NCBI GenBank assembly: GCA_013398175.1
Contig: VZRZ01006467.1
Coordinates: 291,559-355,558, forward strand
Direction of reading: 5' to 3'
DNA from: Climacteris rufus
Taxonomy: Eukaryota > Chordata > Aves > Passeriformes > Climacteridae
Length of the DNA stretch: 64,000 bases
The notes below the pieces were generated by a model. That model was not told where the DNA came from. It saw nothing but the letters and a program-made list of their open reading frames with translations, and made no database searches. A program made the position numbers and the translations under genes. Of this stretch, positions 24,194-36,900 are shown one piece after another (within the stretch, counting starts at the first letter, position 1; the number at the start of each line of letters is the position of its first letter).

Positions 24194-26063
24194 AAAGCTT
24201 GAACTTCTTAAATAAAATCCTCTCTTCTCACTCCTGCATTTCTTTTGCAATAATTCCTGTCTTTTCTACTCTTCATTACACTCCATGTAAGTCTTTTTTC
24301 CCCACAAAATGCCTTATAGATTTCCATGCTCAAGTGAAAATCCATCCTCTGTCACTATGTATGCACAGACATCTGACCACTCCCAACATATCCAAATCAC
24401 AAAACCAAAAAAGAAAAAAAATTAAAAAGAGGGACACTTCTGAAGTGTTTAGGTGTGGAAGATCAGAGGCCAAAAAGAAAGGAAGAGATCAAGAAGTGGA
24501 GGGAAACAGAGGGATCACTGAAACATCTCCCTGGTTAAAGATGATTTTTACCTGGAATTTGTTTGTCTTTCATCCTTTCCATTGAAAAAGGATGATATCA
24601 CGGCAGAGAAAAAGCTTACAGAGACCCCACAATTGTTTTTCACTATAGAACTTTGTTAATGCTGAAGGCAGTCTTTTGCAGAACAGCAAATGCATAGGCA
24701 TTGAAGTACTGGATTTTGCTATATTCAGCTTATGTGTCCTTAATTCTTTTTCACTCCATTTATTAAGAAAATAATGAAAAATATTTTGCTTCTGAAACAA
24801 ATAGTCTGTAAGATCACCTACAATCTGTTATAGATCAGTAACTTAGGAACAGATGAATAAACAAGAAAAAAATTCTGCAAGTATTCTGAAATCAGAGTTT
24901 ACACAGAGGACATTTCTCAATGGAACAAGCACTGGACCCACCAAAGGACTAATGGGCTGTTGAGGTAACAGAGAATATACAGATGGGGAAGGGGGCTGGA
25001 AGATATGGAGAATGACACTGGTATGTAAGAAAATCTTTCATATGTTGCAGGAGCTCACCCAAGATGGTCTGAGAAGAACTGTTAACTAAAAGCAGCTACA
25101 AATGTGTGCACTACATGGCTATGATTAATAAAAATTTGCAATTACAAAATTATTTGTAAATTATTATAAAATTATCCAGTCTCTAAAAGTTCACTGATTT
25201 GCTGTTTTGATTGGGGATTGTATAGCCTGAGTAGGTTTGCACTAAGAAGGAACAATTATGAAAAAAGAAGTCTGAAAACAGATGTGCAAAGGCAACACGA
25301 AGGTGATGCAGTTCAAAGAACACAGTCCCAGTCCCCCCAGTCCACGCAGCCTCCCCAGCTGGGGCAGGGAGAGGCTGGACTGCATGCTTGGACCCTGAAG
25401 CATGGCACTGCTTAGCTGTGCATCTGCACTCCACTCCACAGACCTAGAGGTCCTGTTGATCAAAAGTATAGTGAAGTAGCATGTTTAAAGCCTTGCTTCT
25501 TTTTCCTCTCTCCATCTCTGAACAAACTAGCAAAGTTACTCATTTCTCTTATGAGTTTATGACTCCATTCTATATGAAAAATTATGCATATTTTAATTTA
25601 TGGGTATAAAAATTCTTTCTCATTGCAAAAGCCCAGCTTTATTTTTCTTTCCTATCTCTCTTTCCAACAAGGCTAAATATGAGGAAGACAAAAGAGCTAA
25701 TTTAATCTTTATTTGGTTTAAATCACATTTCTATACCAAGTTAGTGCAGCTTCATCACACAATGAAATTATCTTCAAAAAGTAATACAGCATTAAGAGTT
25801 CCACACAAAAACTATATATTTTTATAATTTAAATAGCGTTTTTTTCTTTTTCTTCTGAATATTTGAATTTTAATTATCACCAGCATAAATGTACATAAGC
25901 AGATATTGTTTATCCAGTACCTTTGGATGATGTATGTATGGTAATGTAGTTTGTCAGTTTATCATCATTTAATATGATTATGTTGGTCTTTGTTTTTAAA
26001 ATGTTATAAGAACATGCTGCCATTAAACTTTCCATGTCTGTCTAGTTTATATTGTGAAAAAAT

Positions 26064-26069
26064 AATAAA
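26064..26069 (+). terminator. BCL2: Terminal BCL2 poly(A) signal
   Basis: AATAAA about 20 bases before GTGAGATACTT. The run from GCCATTAAACTTTCC through the signal to GAGATACT follows the last bases of the human BCL2 mRNA as I recall it, so cleavage is expected near 26085-26090. Confidence 0.9.
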
Positions 26070-26088
26070 AGCACACTGTGAGATACTT

Positions 26089-28949
26089 GTTTTGCATTTG
26101 CATTTTTTAGGTTTTTTTGATAAAAAGCTATTCAAACATTTGGAGAGTAATCCCATAAATGATACATAATATTTCCTTCCTGATAGGCCTGTTCACATGT
26201 TCTGCTCAGTAGTGGCCAGTACTCAGCAGCCTTCTTCAAAAGGCTCTGTGCATGAAGATGCAATAACCCAGGTTTGAGTAGCTGCTGCTGTGTGAAATCC
26301 AGCCCACAGGTGTAGCCTGTGCTTTGGGACCCCAGGACAGGGACACCCTTTCTGCTCTCCCGTACATTGGATGTCTTGTGGAAAGTGCAGCAAGGCTTTT
26401 TGATTTATTTGCTAAAACTGCTTTTCATTCTTGCAGGCAGGAGCTGGAAATGCACCTTAGCAAGTTTCAATAGGAGCAAAAGAAGTATTTTTGTCACTGC
26501 TGAAGATTTCCTACAGTTATGACTGGTTTCCAAGAAGTGTTTAGGTATTTTGTTTCTTCAAGGCTCATGTTAACTGGACCTTGATTCACAATGGTTGCCT
26601 CTTACCTTCTGTGGCTTTAACTCAGGTAGAACACAGCTAAATGTGTTCAGGTAATGAGTATTTAACTGCTCTAAGAATTTACCCAGCTTCTTGAATGGGT
26701 TTTGCAGCCAAATATGTGCACTTTGCTTCCATTGATGCACTGTTTTGAGTGCCTGAACTTAGTAGTTTAATGCTTTACAAGCACAATTCAGGCACATGTG
26801 CAAAACATCTGAAGACAGAGAAGGTGAAGGAGGTCAGCCTGAAACTGAAAGAAGAAGGAACAGCAACAGAATCCAATGCATAAACTGTCCTCTGGGCTCT
26901 GGAATTTAACTGTCCAGCAGAGAGCAAGATTACTAAATCCTTTGCAAGGTAGAAGGCAAACCACTTTGCAGTAGGGCAAGCACCACCATTTCTTTCTGCC
27001 ATTGTTTTGTGAGACTAAGGAGAGAAGACAAGGACTTGGGGGAGGGCAGCCCCAGCACTGCCTGTTTTCTACCTAAAACCTAACAAAGGAAGATGGGATT
27101 AAATAGCCACAGGGAGTCCAACAAAACCAGGTAAATTAGGTCAGTGATTCTCTTCTTTCTGCCCAGTCAGATGACTCCAATTTTTCTAAGAAGCTAACAG
27201 ACTAGCACCCCTGAATAAATACTTACCACTGTGACCAAGCACAGTGAACAGATGGGGAGAACAGAGGAGGTCTGGATACAGACAAAATTAACATTAGACC
27301 TGATAACTAAAGTGGGTTTTGGCTGAGAATGAGGTAGGAGCACACTTGGAAGAAGTTTTGCTGGGCCAAAACCAGAAAGCTCCCTTCTCAAAACATTCCT
27401 GAGTGGTTTCAAGCACTGTGAGTGTCCATGGAAGCTGCACAAGTAGCAGGGTGCTGTTGTCCCTCTGCTGTGGCAGGCTTTCCATCCCATAGTACCTATA
27501 GCTCCTGCTTTTGTCCTCCTCAGTTGTTAAATATTTAATGGGAGTGTACGAGTGATAGATAGTGAAGTTTATTCCACTAGGAATGGCTGGGCACCAACTG
27601 CATGGCATTTAAGTTTCACGTAACACCTGGCCTTAGGAGGAGCTATCATTCTGCTTGGAACTAACTCTTTGGTATCAAGAACTGCCTCTGAGGACATTTT
27701 ACTCAGGGCAAAAGACCATGGCGTCAAGATTTGTGCTCTGCAAGAAACTGACTTACACAGATGGACAAACAACAAAGCAGCTCTTCAGACATCCCATTGT
27801 AGCCTGTAGTTCACTGCTCCCCCACTACAACTGAGCGCAAGCACTGAAAATGTTCAGAATGGATCTCTAAAATCTCAAAGGGATAAACATAGATCAGTAA
27901 AAAACATGAGTATCTAATTTGTTTTTTAAGACTTCTGAAGGTGCAGACATGGTCCTTGCTATCCTGCAATATACTGAAAAGTGTTTCTGGATTAGTCCAA
28001 CCTGAAGATGCCTCTTCATCTCCTATATCTATTCTGATATCTATTCTGGTATATCTATTATATATATCTATATATATTATATATAGATATATAGACATAT
28101 AGATATATATATAATATATATATATAGATATGGTATATCTATATATATATATTCTGGGATATCTATTCTGGTACTGACCTGTGCAACTCATTTTAGATGT
28201 ACTGAGTCGCCTCTTGGGTATCCTGGAGAAACATAACAGTAGGCCCTCTTCTGTGTGTGTCCTCCAGAACTCCTGTTACAGCACAACCACAATAGTGGGA
28301 ATGCAATGACTTGATTGTGGTGGGAAGCTCTGAAATTTGCACTCAAACAAGGTCCTGGTCATACAGCTAAAAGTGTGCATGCGTGGCAGACAGTACTCAT
28401 GCAAAGCTTTATAAAACTACACAGGTTACAGAGACAAAGGACAGCCAATCAATTTACTTGAAGATGAGATGGAAAGAGAGCCTCCTTCCCTTTCTTTGTC
28501 CAACTGATAAGCTACAGGCGCTTCTCTGCTTGTGTGGTTCATGTGTTTCATGCTGATTTAAATCTCTCCCCACCTGTACACTCCCACTCTAAAAAGTCTG
28601 CTGATCCTCAATATATCCAGTAAATAAACTTTTCCTACCTGTGACTTCTAGAATATTACTCTTCTCACCTCTCTGGTAACACAAAGGACCCTTTGGGAGG
28701 CAAGGTGCAATATATGTGGATGATACTGCTCGTGGATTATTAACAATAATGTCCAATGTGCGTATTTCAGGCTGTGCTACTGTGATCCTAAGTACCATGG
28801 ACATCTCTGCATTGGTAGACCACCAAGATGGAGAGACACCTGATGCCATTTCTGTCAAAGCAACCATGCTAAGGGGCTGTAGGGGGATGAATTACACCTG
28901 ATCCAGCACCATCTGCTTTGAATGGCACAATCTTTATCCTATTGTATTG
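26089..28949. other. Intergenic DNA downstream of BCL2
   Basis: Apart from the AT microsatellite at 28022-28173 I see no gene, RNA or recognisable repeat. Open frames here, including a Tyr/Ile-rich one made by translating the AT repeat, are short and non-specific. Confidence 0.7.
28022..28173. repeat. AT-rich palindromic microsatellite
   Basis: About 150 bp of TATATC/GATATA units in which TATATCTATATATA-type runs are followed by their complement, so long hairpins are possible. ATCTATTCTGRTATCTATTC-type words bracket both ends (about 28026-28050 and 28148-28171). It looks like a dinucleotide expansion inside a short inverted arrangement. Confidence 0.8.
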
Positions 28950-30069
28950 TGTTTACATGGCCATGTTTTGGTAGCAGAGGGGATACAGGGCTGGCTTCTG
29001 TGGAAAGCTGCCAGAAGCTTCCCCCATGTCCATTACAGTCAATGCCAGCCAGCTCCAGGATGGACCTTTTGCTGTCCAAGGCTGAGCCCATCAGCAACAA
29101 TGGCAGCACCTCTGGGATAAATTATTTAAGAAAGTGGGGCAGGAAAACTGCATGATTGTTGCTGCAGGGAGGAGTGAGAATATGTGAGAGAAACAGCCCT
29201 GCAGACACCAAGGTCAATTAAAAAGGAGGAGAAGGAGGTACTCCAGGCACTGGAGCTGAGATTCCCCTGCAGCCTGTAGTGAAGACCATGGTGAGGCAGC
29301 TGTGCCCCTGCAGACCATGGAGGTTCATGGTGAAGCAGAGATCCACCTGTAGCCCATGGAGGACCCCATGTCAGAGTAGGTGGATGCACAAAGGAGGCTG
29401 TGACTCCAAGGGAAGCCCATGCTGGGGCAAGCTCCTGTCAGGATGTGCAGACGTATGGAGAGAGCAGCCCATGTGCTTTGCAGGAAAGGCTTGGGACCCT
29501 CTAGAGGAACTCACACTGGAATAGTTAATGAAGAACTGCAGCCCCTTTGGAAGGACCCACATTGGAGAAGTTTGTGGAGGACTGTCTCCTGTGGGAGGAA
29601 GACCCCATGTTGGAGCAAGGGAAGAGTGTGAGGAGTCTTCTCCCTGAGGAGGAAGGAGTGAAAGAGAGAACATGTGGTGAACTGACTGCAACTCTCAGCT
29701 GCAGTCCCTCTACACTGCTCTATACGAGTAATGTACTGTCTGTAGACAGTAATGTAATGTACTGAGAAGGTAGAGAAAATCAGGAGTGACGTTAAGCCCA
29801 GGAAGAAGGCAGGGGTTGGAGGGAAAGTGTTTTTAAGATTTGATTTTATTTCTCATTATCATATCCTCATTTGATTGGCAATAAATCAACTAATTTCCCC
29901 AAACTGGGTCTGTTTTGCCCAGGATGGTAGTTGGTGAGTGATCTCACCTGTCCTTTTCTCAAGCCAAGAACCTTTCATGATATTTTCTCTCCAGCTGCCT
30001 AGCTGAGGAGGGGAGTGATAGAGCGGCCTTGGTGAGCACCTAGCATTCAGCCAGGGTCAATCCACCATA
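28950..30069 (+). mobile_element. Solo LTR of an avian endogenous retrovirus
   Basis: This follows, from end to end, a long LTR consensus that I recall from bird genomes. It opens near TGTTTACATGGCCATG, has internal tandem-like units with 'ccatggaggacccc', 'ggagcaggtggatg' and 'gaagaactgcagcccc' wording, and carries AATAAA at 29880-29885. It ends GAGGAGGGGAGTGATAGAG...CAGGGTCAATCCACCATA. No internal retroviral coding region flanks it, so it is a solo LTR left by recombination between two LTRs. The orientation follows the poly(A) signal. I did not see a clean target duplication, so the ends are good to about 10 bases. The exact family name is not asserted. Short open frames inside it are not genes. 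Confidence 0.8.
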
Positions 30070-30653
30070 CTCATTCACCATAAAGCCCTGTTGCAGGAGG
30101 TTAACTTACAGTAGTGGGGAAAAAATTTGGTCACCTTGACCCAGCAGGGCAGAGTTTGCACTGGAGAAGCACTTTATATAATGCAATTATATAAATGCAT
30201 CCCATACAACTACTTCATAATCTTTCAAACAACACCCTTTCAGTCAAGTAACATGAATCCCAAAATTGGATTTATTGTACCCCTGAACCACAATAATCAG
30301 TCTTATGGACTGATGAGCATATCTGATGCAAACACATAAAAGGTCAACACATGCAATCTACACACTGGGGTGGCTACAGCTTTGATAGACCCTTAATCTT
30401 TGTCTTTCTTGGGGCAACTACTGCTGTGTTCAGCACTAAAACATACAAGAACCCCAGACAGTACATTACTGCTGCAGTGGAAATAATCATCGCAGATTTA
30501 CTAAAAGCTTACTCAAAAAAACCCTGAAAACAACTCACTGGTCAAAAAGCCTCTTGCTCTCTTCTGGGTTCAGCCCTCCAAGTCACTAGTGTGACAACAC
30601 ATACTTCTAGCTGCCTGAGCTTGAATGCTTAGCATTCAAACTGCACAGCCTTT
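30070..30653. other. Intergenic DNA between LTR and CR1
   Basis: AT-rich unique-looking sequence. Nothing recognisable in it. Confidence 0.6.
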
Positions 30654-30927
30654 CACAGAATCATAGAATGGTATGGGTTGGGACAGACCTTCAAAGATCA
30701 TCTAGTCCAGCGCCCTTGCCTCAGGCAGGGACACCTTCCACTAGACCAGGTTGCACACAGCCCTTGGCCTGCAACACTTCCAGGGACGGAATATCCACAA
30801 CTTCTCTAGGCAACCTGTTCCAGTGCCTCACCACTGTCATCATAAAAAATTTCTTCCTTATGACCAATCCAAACCTGTTAAACCCACCCCTTTCAGTTTG
30901 AATCTTTGCCTCTTGTCGTGTCACAAT
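30654..30927 (-). mobile_element. CR1 LINE 3' end
   Basis: The left edge CACAGAATCATAGAATGG is the complement of the CR1 terminal octamer repeat. It continues with GACCTTCAAAGATCATCTAG, CAACCTGTTCCAGTGCCTCA and AAAAAATTTCTTCCTTATGA. Translated on the minus strand it gives the CR1 ORF2 C-terminus (KKFFMMTVVRHWNRLPREVV). It is 5' truncated, and only the end of ORF2 and the 3' UTR remain. Confidence 0.95.
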
Positions 30928-33900
30928 CTTCTACACCTTCAATCTTAACAGCATCTAAGAACTACTTATAAAAAGAAAAATGGCATTGTGAATCCTGGAT
31001 AGTTTGAAAAGAAAAGATTGGAAAGTGAATCCACATAAGAAACCCTAACAGGCATCAGGGCATTTTGAAAATGCACTTCTTTCAAGACAGGATCCCTGGA
31101 AAAAGCTGAGAGGCATCACACCTCCCTACCTGTTACCGTGTCATCCCACAGCACTGCGAATGGCAAACCAAATAGAATTTGCCTAAACAGCTCCTCTTCC
31201 TGGCCTGCTCCACTTCCACTGCCCTCCTCCCAGCAAACAACAGAGGAACCCACTGGCAGGGCCCAGCAATGCAAAACACGTCAGCCAACCTCAGACGCGA
31301 GTTTTGGCAAGCCCACTTCCACAGTGCAGAGATGCCAGCACCCTGTCATACAGCAGGCAGGCGGAGCGGGCCCACAGAGCTGCAGTATAATTCATGTTGC
31401 TTTCAGCGGAGAGCTGGGGCACAGACGTGCTCTGTAATGTTTGCATCGGAGCCTGGCCAGGAGCCTGGGCTGTCTGCTCCAGTGCCCAGATGCCGTGGCC
31501 TGAAAGGGACCACTGCCTGCACTACTCTGTCCTCCGATAATTCTGCTTGAAGGCAAAACTGGCAGCAAACCAAAGTGTTCTCTCCTGAGACCGTAAATTA
31601 ATGTTGCTGAAGGAAGTTGGCTAGTAGTTCATGTGGCTCTGGGTTTGCTTTACATCTGGTGTCAAACTTTGAATTCCCTCTACAGCTAGGAATAAAACAG
31701 GTGAGGTGCCTGGGCCACTCAGCACCCCCTACACATTACTAATTTCCTTTCATCCAGGCCTTAAAAAAAAAATCCCCGATCTTGCTACAGTTTTGAAATG
31801 TTATAGGGTTTTTTCCCCTTCACTTAAAAAAAGCAGCTGTTATTTCTCTCCAGGCTTTGCAAACATTCTTCCGATTAAGTAACTCATTTACTGCTAGCAG
31901 CAGGCACAGCTTCCTCCAACTCGCAACTCTATAAGAAGCTGATACCTTTTACACTTGAAAAACGTGGCTATGGAAAAGAAACAGATGTGTTTTAAACAAA
32001 GATGCTCATTTTCAACTCCTCCCCACTCCTTTGCCTCATGGACAAGGTACTTAATAAGTTCTACACTCTAGCTGCTGACTGCTTAAATCAGCATGATTCT
32101 TTGTCCCAGTGTTTTCATTAGGGACATAAAATCAATCTTTAACCAAGGACAAATAGCACTGCTTCCAGATACATCCAAACAACAGCTTCCAATTCTGGAA
32201 TTAGACATCAGTCCTGTTACTTTGTAGCGGCTTCCTTGCTTTCTGCCAAAATGGAGGGGGAAAGGAAGGGCAATCCAGAGGTCATAAAAGATATTCAAGA
32301 AAGAAAAAGAAAAATGTATAAATATTTTAAAAAGAAAAAAAATATATATATTTTAGAAAGAAAAATTTATACAGCTACCTCCAGCAAGAGACAAGACAAC
32401 ATCCAAGGTTCAGATACGTCTAACCTCCTCTTCATATCACACGCTTTTCAAAGTATGCTACCAGCTTGATAAATACTCCCATCATCATCTACTGGGAAAT
32501 TCTCATCAATATCAACTGGAGCTAGGAAGAGATAGTTTAGTACTTGCACTGGAATTGGAATCATTGATAGCTGCAGAACAGCTTTAACTGCTACAAAAGG
32601 CTATTCAACTGCCTGAGAAAAGCTGGGATTTTTCTTCAAAATATCTTAAGTTCAGGTTGATTGTGGTGGAAAGCTACGTGGCTGGGAAAAATCAGCCAGC
32701 CATCCCAAATATTGCTCATCCTTTATGAGGAGACACCCCCAGCTGTCCCTTGCAAGCCCTTTTGAAAGCAACATCAAAATCCACAGTACAGTCAGAAAGT
32801 CATTAGGAAAATGGACCAGGACACACAGCTGTAATAGGTATTGCAAGTGAGCACGGCACGTGCAAGCAGAGGTGTGTCCTCGTCTAAGCAGTATCCATTT
32901 CTTTGCTTATTTGCATGCTTGACAAGTGATGTTTTACCTCATGCTTTCCCCAAGTCTTTCTGGAAGTAATTCCTCTATGTGTCTCCAGACTGCCACCAAC
33001 AAGGATATGATCAAAAAGCCTCCATTTGCTTGCCTTAAAATGTTCAAGTTCTCTCCTACCGGAGAAAATTTATTTAAAAAAAAAATAAGTCAAATATATT
33101 TTTTTTTGTTTTAGTAGCTACTTGGAAAGAATTAGCTAGTCAAAAAAAGATGTCATTTTTGGCAAACAGAAATATATATACCCACATTAAAAAAAATCAT
33201 CCCATCCTTCATTTTCAACTGTATGTCCACTGCCGAATCATCCTTTAATTACAGCTGACAATTGCACAGATGTCTCCAACGCAGTTTGCTCATAAAGACA
33301 CATTCATTGCAAAGAGATACATGACAGACTTCACACTTAACAGTTGTCAACATAACTTCATTAATGTGTCTTGAGTATCCACTTGCCCACCCCCACCCAC
33401 TTCAAACCCAAAATTAAAACCCGCTTTTCTTCTGTCACCACATCCTACAACAACTATCACCACTCACTCAAGTGTTAGGAAAATAAGTCACTGCTTTTTC
33501 CATAATCCCCATCAAAAATTGCTGCTTCCAACAAAAGCAGTGCACAAACAAACTCAAAGTCACAAATGAAAGAAGCCATTTTCATTTCCCAGAGACCACA
33601 TCTATTTATCTTCTTGACCCATCCAATTAAGTGGTATGATTCACCAATGACTAGTAGCACAAACATACATTCATGTCTTAAGTTCTGTCAAAACACTACA
33701 AAATTAGCAGAGAGCAGCTACTGTTGTAAATTTAATGATGTACCTATGATGACTGTAGGGGGCAAAACAAATGTTCCAGCATTATATGAGCCCTTTTAAT
33801 ACACAAATATTTCCTATAAAAATAAGCTTGCACACTTAGAAGACATTATCTTTATTGGGTAGTAGAGACCTAAATGTTCTCACTTATGAATAACAGACAA

Positions 33901-36900
33901 GCTTATCTTATGTATAAGTGGGGCAGCAGCCACAATGGGGACAACAAAACTTACGGGATTCTAAACAAGAAGAATGCCCATATTTCATATTTGTCTAAAC
34001 AGGGATTGAGATCATGATGCAGCATGTCTACAGATGGAGCCAATTATCTGAAAACAAGAGATGTTCACAGATTTCAGTTTTTGATTAAAGACATTTATCA
34101 GTCAAAACTGCTTGTGACTCACGCTAAGATTAAATTTTATATTAGAACAAAGAATTAAACTACCTCTTTGTGTCATTATTGAGAAGACTGATAGTCCACC
34201 TGCACACATGAGCTTTGCCAGCTTTGCCGCAAAGGTCTATTAAGAAGGACTTGATTACAGTGCTCAATTTTCATACACTCACAGGAATAGAGACAAAATG
34301 TTCAATTCTGGTACCTCTTTATGGCTGCTTGAATTGAGGGAGGATGCTAATGTAGAGGAAGATCAAGATGGCTCCAGTAGGTCCTCCCTACTCATACTGG
34401 CCTTTGGATTTTGCCACACATCAGCATCTTTAAATGCCAGACAGAGCTAAGAGTGTTGTGAACCTTGTAAGGGTCAAGCCTTCGATGACCTTCAGAGCCT
34501 GGAGAGCACTACAACCTGAAGGGAATATTGATGCTAGGATGTGGAGCACCAGCAGAGGGAATTTTCCCTCTTATTCAATTTTGGCTTAGGAGGGAGTCCC
34601 TTTGAGTCCCTCTACTGATGTCTCACTCTGCTTCTTTGCTGTCTCCCCTCTTTTGTGCTGCAGATTTGTGCACACACACAGCTGTAACTTCAGTCCCCAG
34701 TGCCAAAGAAGTCATCCTTATTGTCAGCCACATCTCCCCACCACTGGCTACATGAGAGACCTCATTTGTCATCACAGATAAGTGTCCTCATGAAACAATC
34801 AGTGCTGCGAGAAAACTTTTTCCCTGAGTTTCACTCTCTCCTCCAGCCTCCCTTGTTTGATGGGAAGAGGGAACATGGTAAGAAAAGGAAATTGCACAGC
34901 TGGAATTTACCCAGTAAACCTTGGAATAGTTCTCCAGTGGAAGAAAATCATCCATAGGAGTTAAAAAATCACTTCTAATATAAATTATATCCTAATGATA
35001 CATCTGTATTGTGGGAAGTGTGTGGTAAATCTTTCTTTGTAAATGTGATTTGAATGTATGTAGGCAGTACTGTAAGACAAATTTGTGTTCTGGCAAATGA
35101 AAACTTTCTATTACTATATATACTCAGCTAAGTAGAAATTCAAAATTACACACAGCAACATGAGAAAAAAAGCAGTCAGACTGACAAAAGTGGGGGGCTT
35201 TTGTTTGGTTTAAAATTTATTTTGCCAAAAATTCCATCTAAATGAAAAACCTTAATATGTTAACTACGGTGCTGCTATTCTACCTGTATAATCAGTTTAA
35301 TGCCTCGGAAGATTTAAAGAATAGTGTAGCAATTATGAGATTTCATCTTAATGCCATCTTTAAAATGAAAGGGAAAAATCACTTCTGTATGCCTCACAGA
35401 AACAAATAATTGTTTTAAATCCATCTTCCTTGAAAGCAAGCTGTAAACTCTCCAGTTTCAAAACAGACAGATCAATCTTATGCAATTTGTCTAGTTTCTA
35501 ATTATTAAGATAATTCATAATAAAAAGCTGGAGGGGGTAGAATTAGGTGCTAGGGAAAGATGTTTGGGCACACATGAACCACCAAAATGGATTGAGATCA
35601 GATGAAAAAGAGAGAACAGAACAGCTATTAAACTTCTGCCTGGTCTTCACTGCGGCTGTTGTTATAAACTTGGAGTACAGCTGCACTTAATGAGTTTGTG
35701 TAAAAGCAGACATTATACAAATGGGAGAAAGTAGGAACTTCATCCAATTAGATAAGAGAATTGGCCAGCAGCCTTCAATGAACTGAAAAGCTTATCCAAC
35801 TTTAGGGATGAGAGCTAATTATAACTCTATTTTTGTGTGTGTGCAATGCTACTAAATTATTAAGAAATATTGTTCTGTCAAAGAACTATGTCGTATGTAC
35901 TGACTTGATTATTACAGATAGAGGACTTGCCAGAGACAGGGCTGGAAAGTGATTAGCCTTGATAACAAGAAAAGTCATTCTGCCATCAGACCTCAGGGTG
36001 CAAATGGCTTCCCTCCTTGAGTTTCTCCCAAAAGTTGGGCAATAGGGTGGAACGGCAAGAATTTCTATTTCTTCTTTTTGGTACTGAGGACGCAAGGAAG
36101 ACAAGTTGACATAGATAATTAGGTGCCTGTTAAGTAGCTCAAGATACATTCACTGTTGAAACTAACACACAAACTGGGGTATTGTTTCCTATTTTTCCTT
36201 TTTTAAAGCCACAATAAGACAAGGAATCAGAAATAAGCTAGATATGAACGGGCACAAAGGTTCTCACTTTTGCTTGATAACAATTAAATACCTTGTTCAG
36301 AGACTAGACTGAGGTACAGAAGAAAAAAGGAAATGATGTTCCATTTCCTCCTCCTTCGTCACTCCCAAACATACCTCCTTAACACACTATGGAACAATTG
36401 CTTAGGGTGTGCAGCTCCCAGCAGCCATGGCCCAAACAGCTTTCTGGGCTCGATGGCCAATTACAGCCTGCAGCCACCTCCAGACAACACTGTCCATCAA
36501 GAAGGGCGATTTTCAGGAAATAAATGACATTTTATGTAAGGAAAAAAAGTGGGAGAGGGCATGTGCTCACTCTGAGAAAGTGCATGCTGAGGGCAGCAGG
36601 GAGGGGAAGTGAAATTAGAGAATGTATTAACTCGATATTAGAAAACGGGTTCAAACTCTGGACCCTGATATTTCACCGCTCATGTCCCCTTTGGAATAAG
36701 GGCTTCCAACCACTGCCAAACTCCTTATAGCCAAGCACCCAGATTCTGTGCTTACTGACAACCTGTGCAGGCTGTTCTTATGAGCATGAAGTGTAGTTTG
36801 GTTTTCTGTTCAGGACAAGGTAGAGCCACTGGGACTCCTTGAAAGAAGTCAGAAAAACAAGACAGAAATATCCCACAGCAGACAGAGTACACTGGAAGGC

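Larger units (their letters stand above)
21480..26088 (+). other. BCL2: BCL2 3' untranslated region
   Basis: About 4.6 kb between the stop codon and the last cleavage site. Five blocks can be aligned by eye with the human BCL2 3' UTR as I remember it: 21590-21668 (AU-rich), 23172-23366, 23790-23938 (contains the miR-15/16 site), 24102-24205 (contains a miR-181 seed site and a Pumilio word), and 26015-26088 (poly(A) region). The order is the same as in human, which confirms orthology and strand. Between the blocks the sequence is diverged and AT-rich. Internal AATAAA words at 23138-23143 and near 23955, 24211 and 25127 could give shorter isoforms. Open frames here, such as 24181-24585, are not genes. 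Confidence 0.9.

Noticed and set aside
24181..24585. 134-codon frame
   Set aside because: Lies in the BCL2 3' UTR, starts within a conserved regulatory block, and its translation is low in complexity.
27811..28191. 126-codon minus-strand frame rich in Tyr and Ile
   Set aside because: Most of it is the translation of the AT microsatellite.
29279..29765. Several open frames at 29.1-29.8 kb
   Set aside because: They lie inside the solo LTR and reflect its repeated non-coding units.
30721..30924. 67-codon minus-strand frame with RHWNRLPREVV
   Set aside because: This is the CR1 ORF2 C-terminus in a truncated copy, not a host gene.
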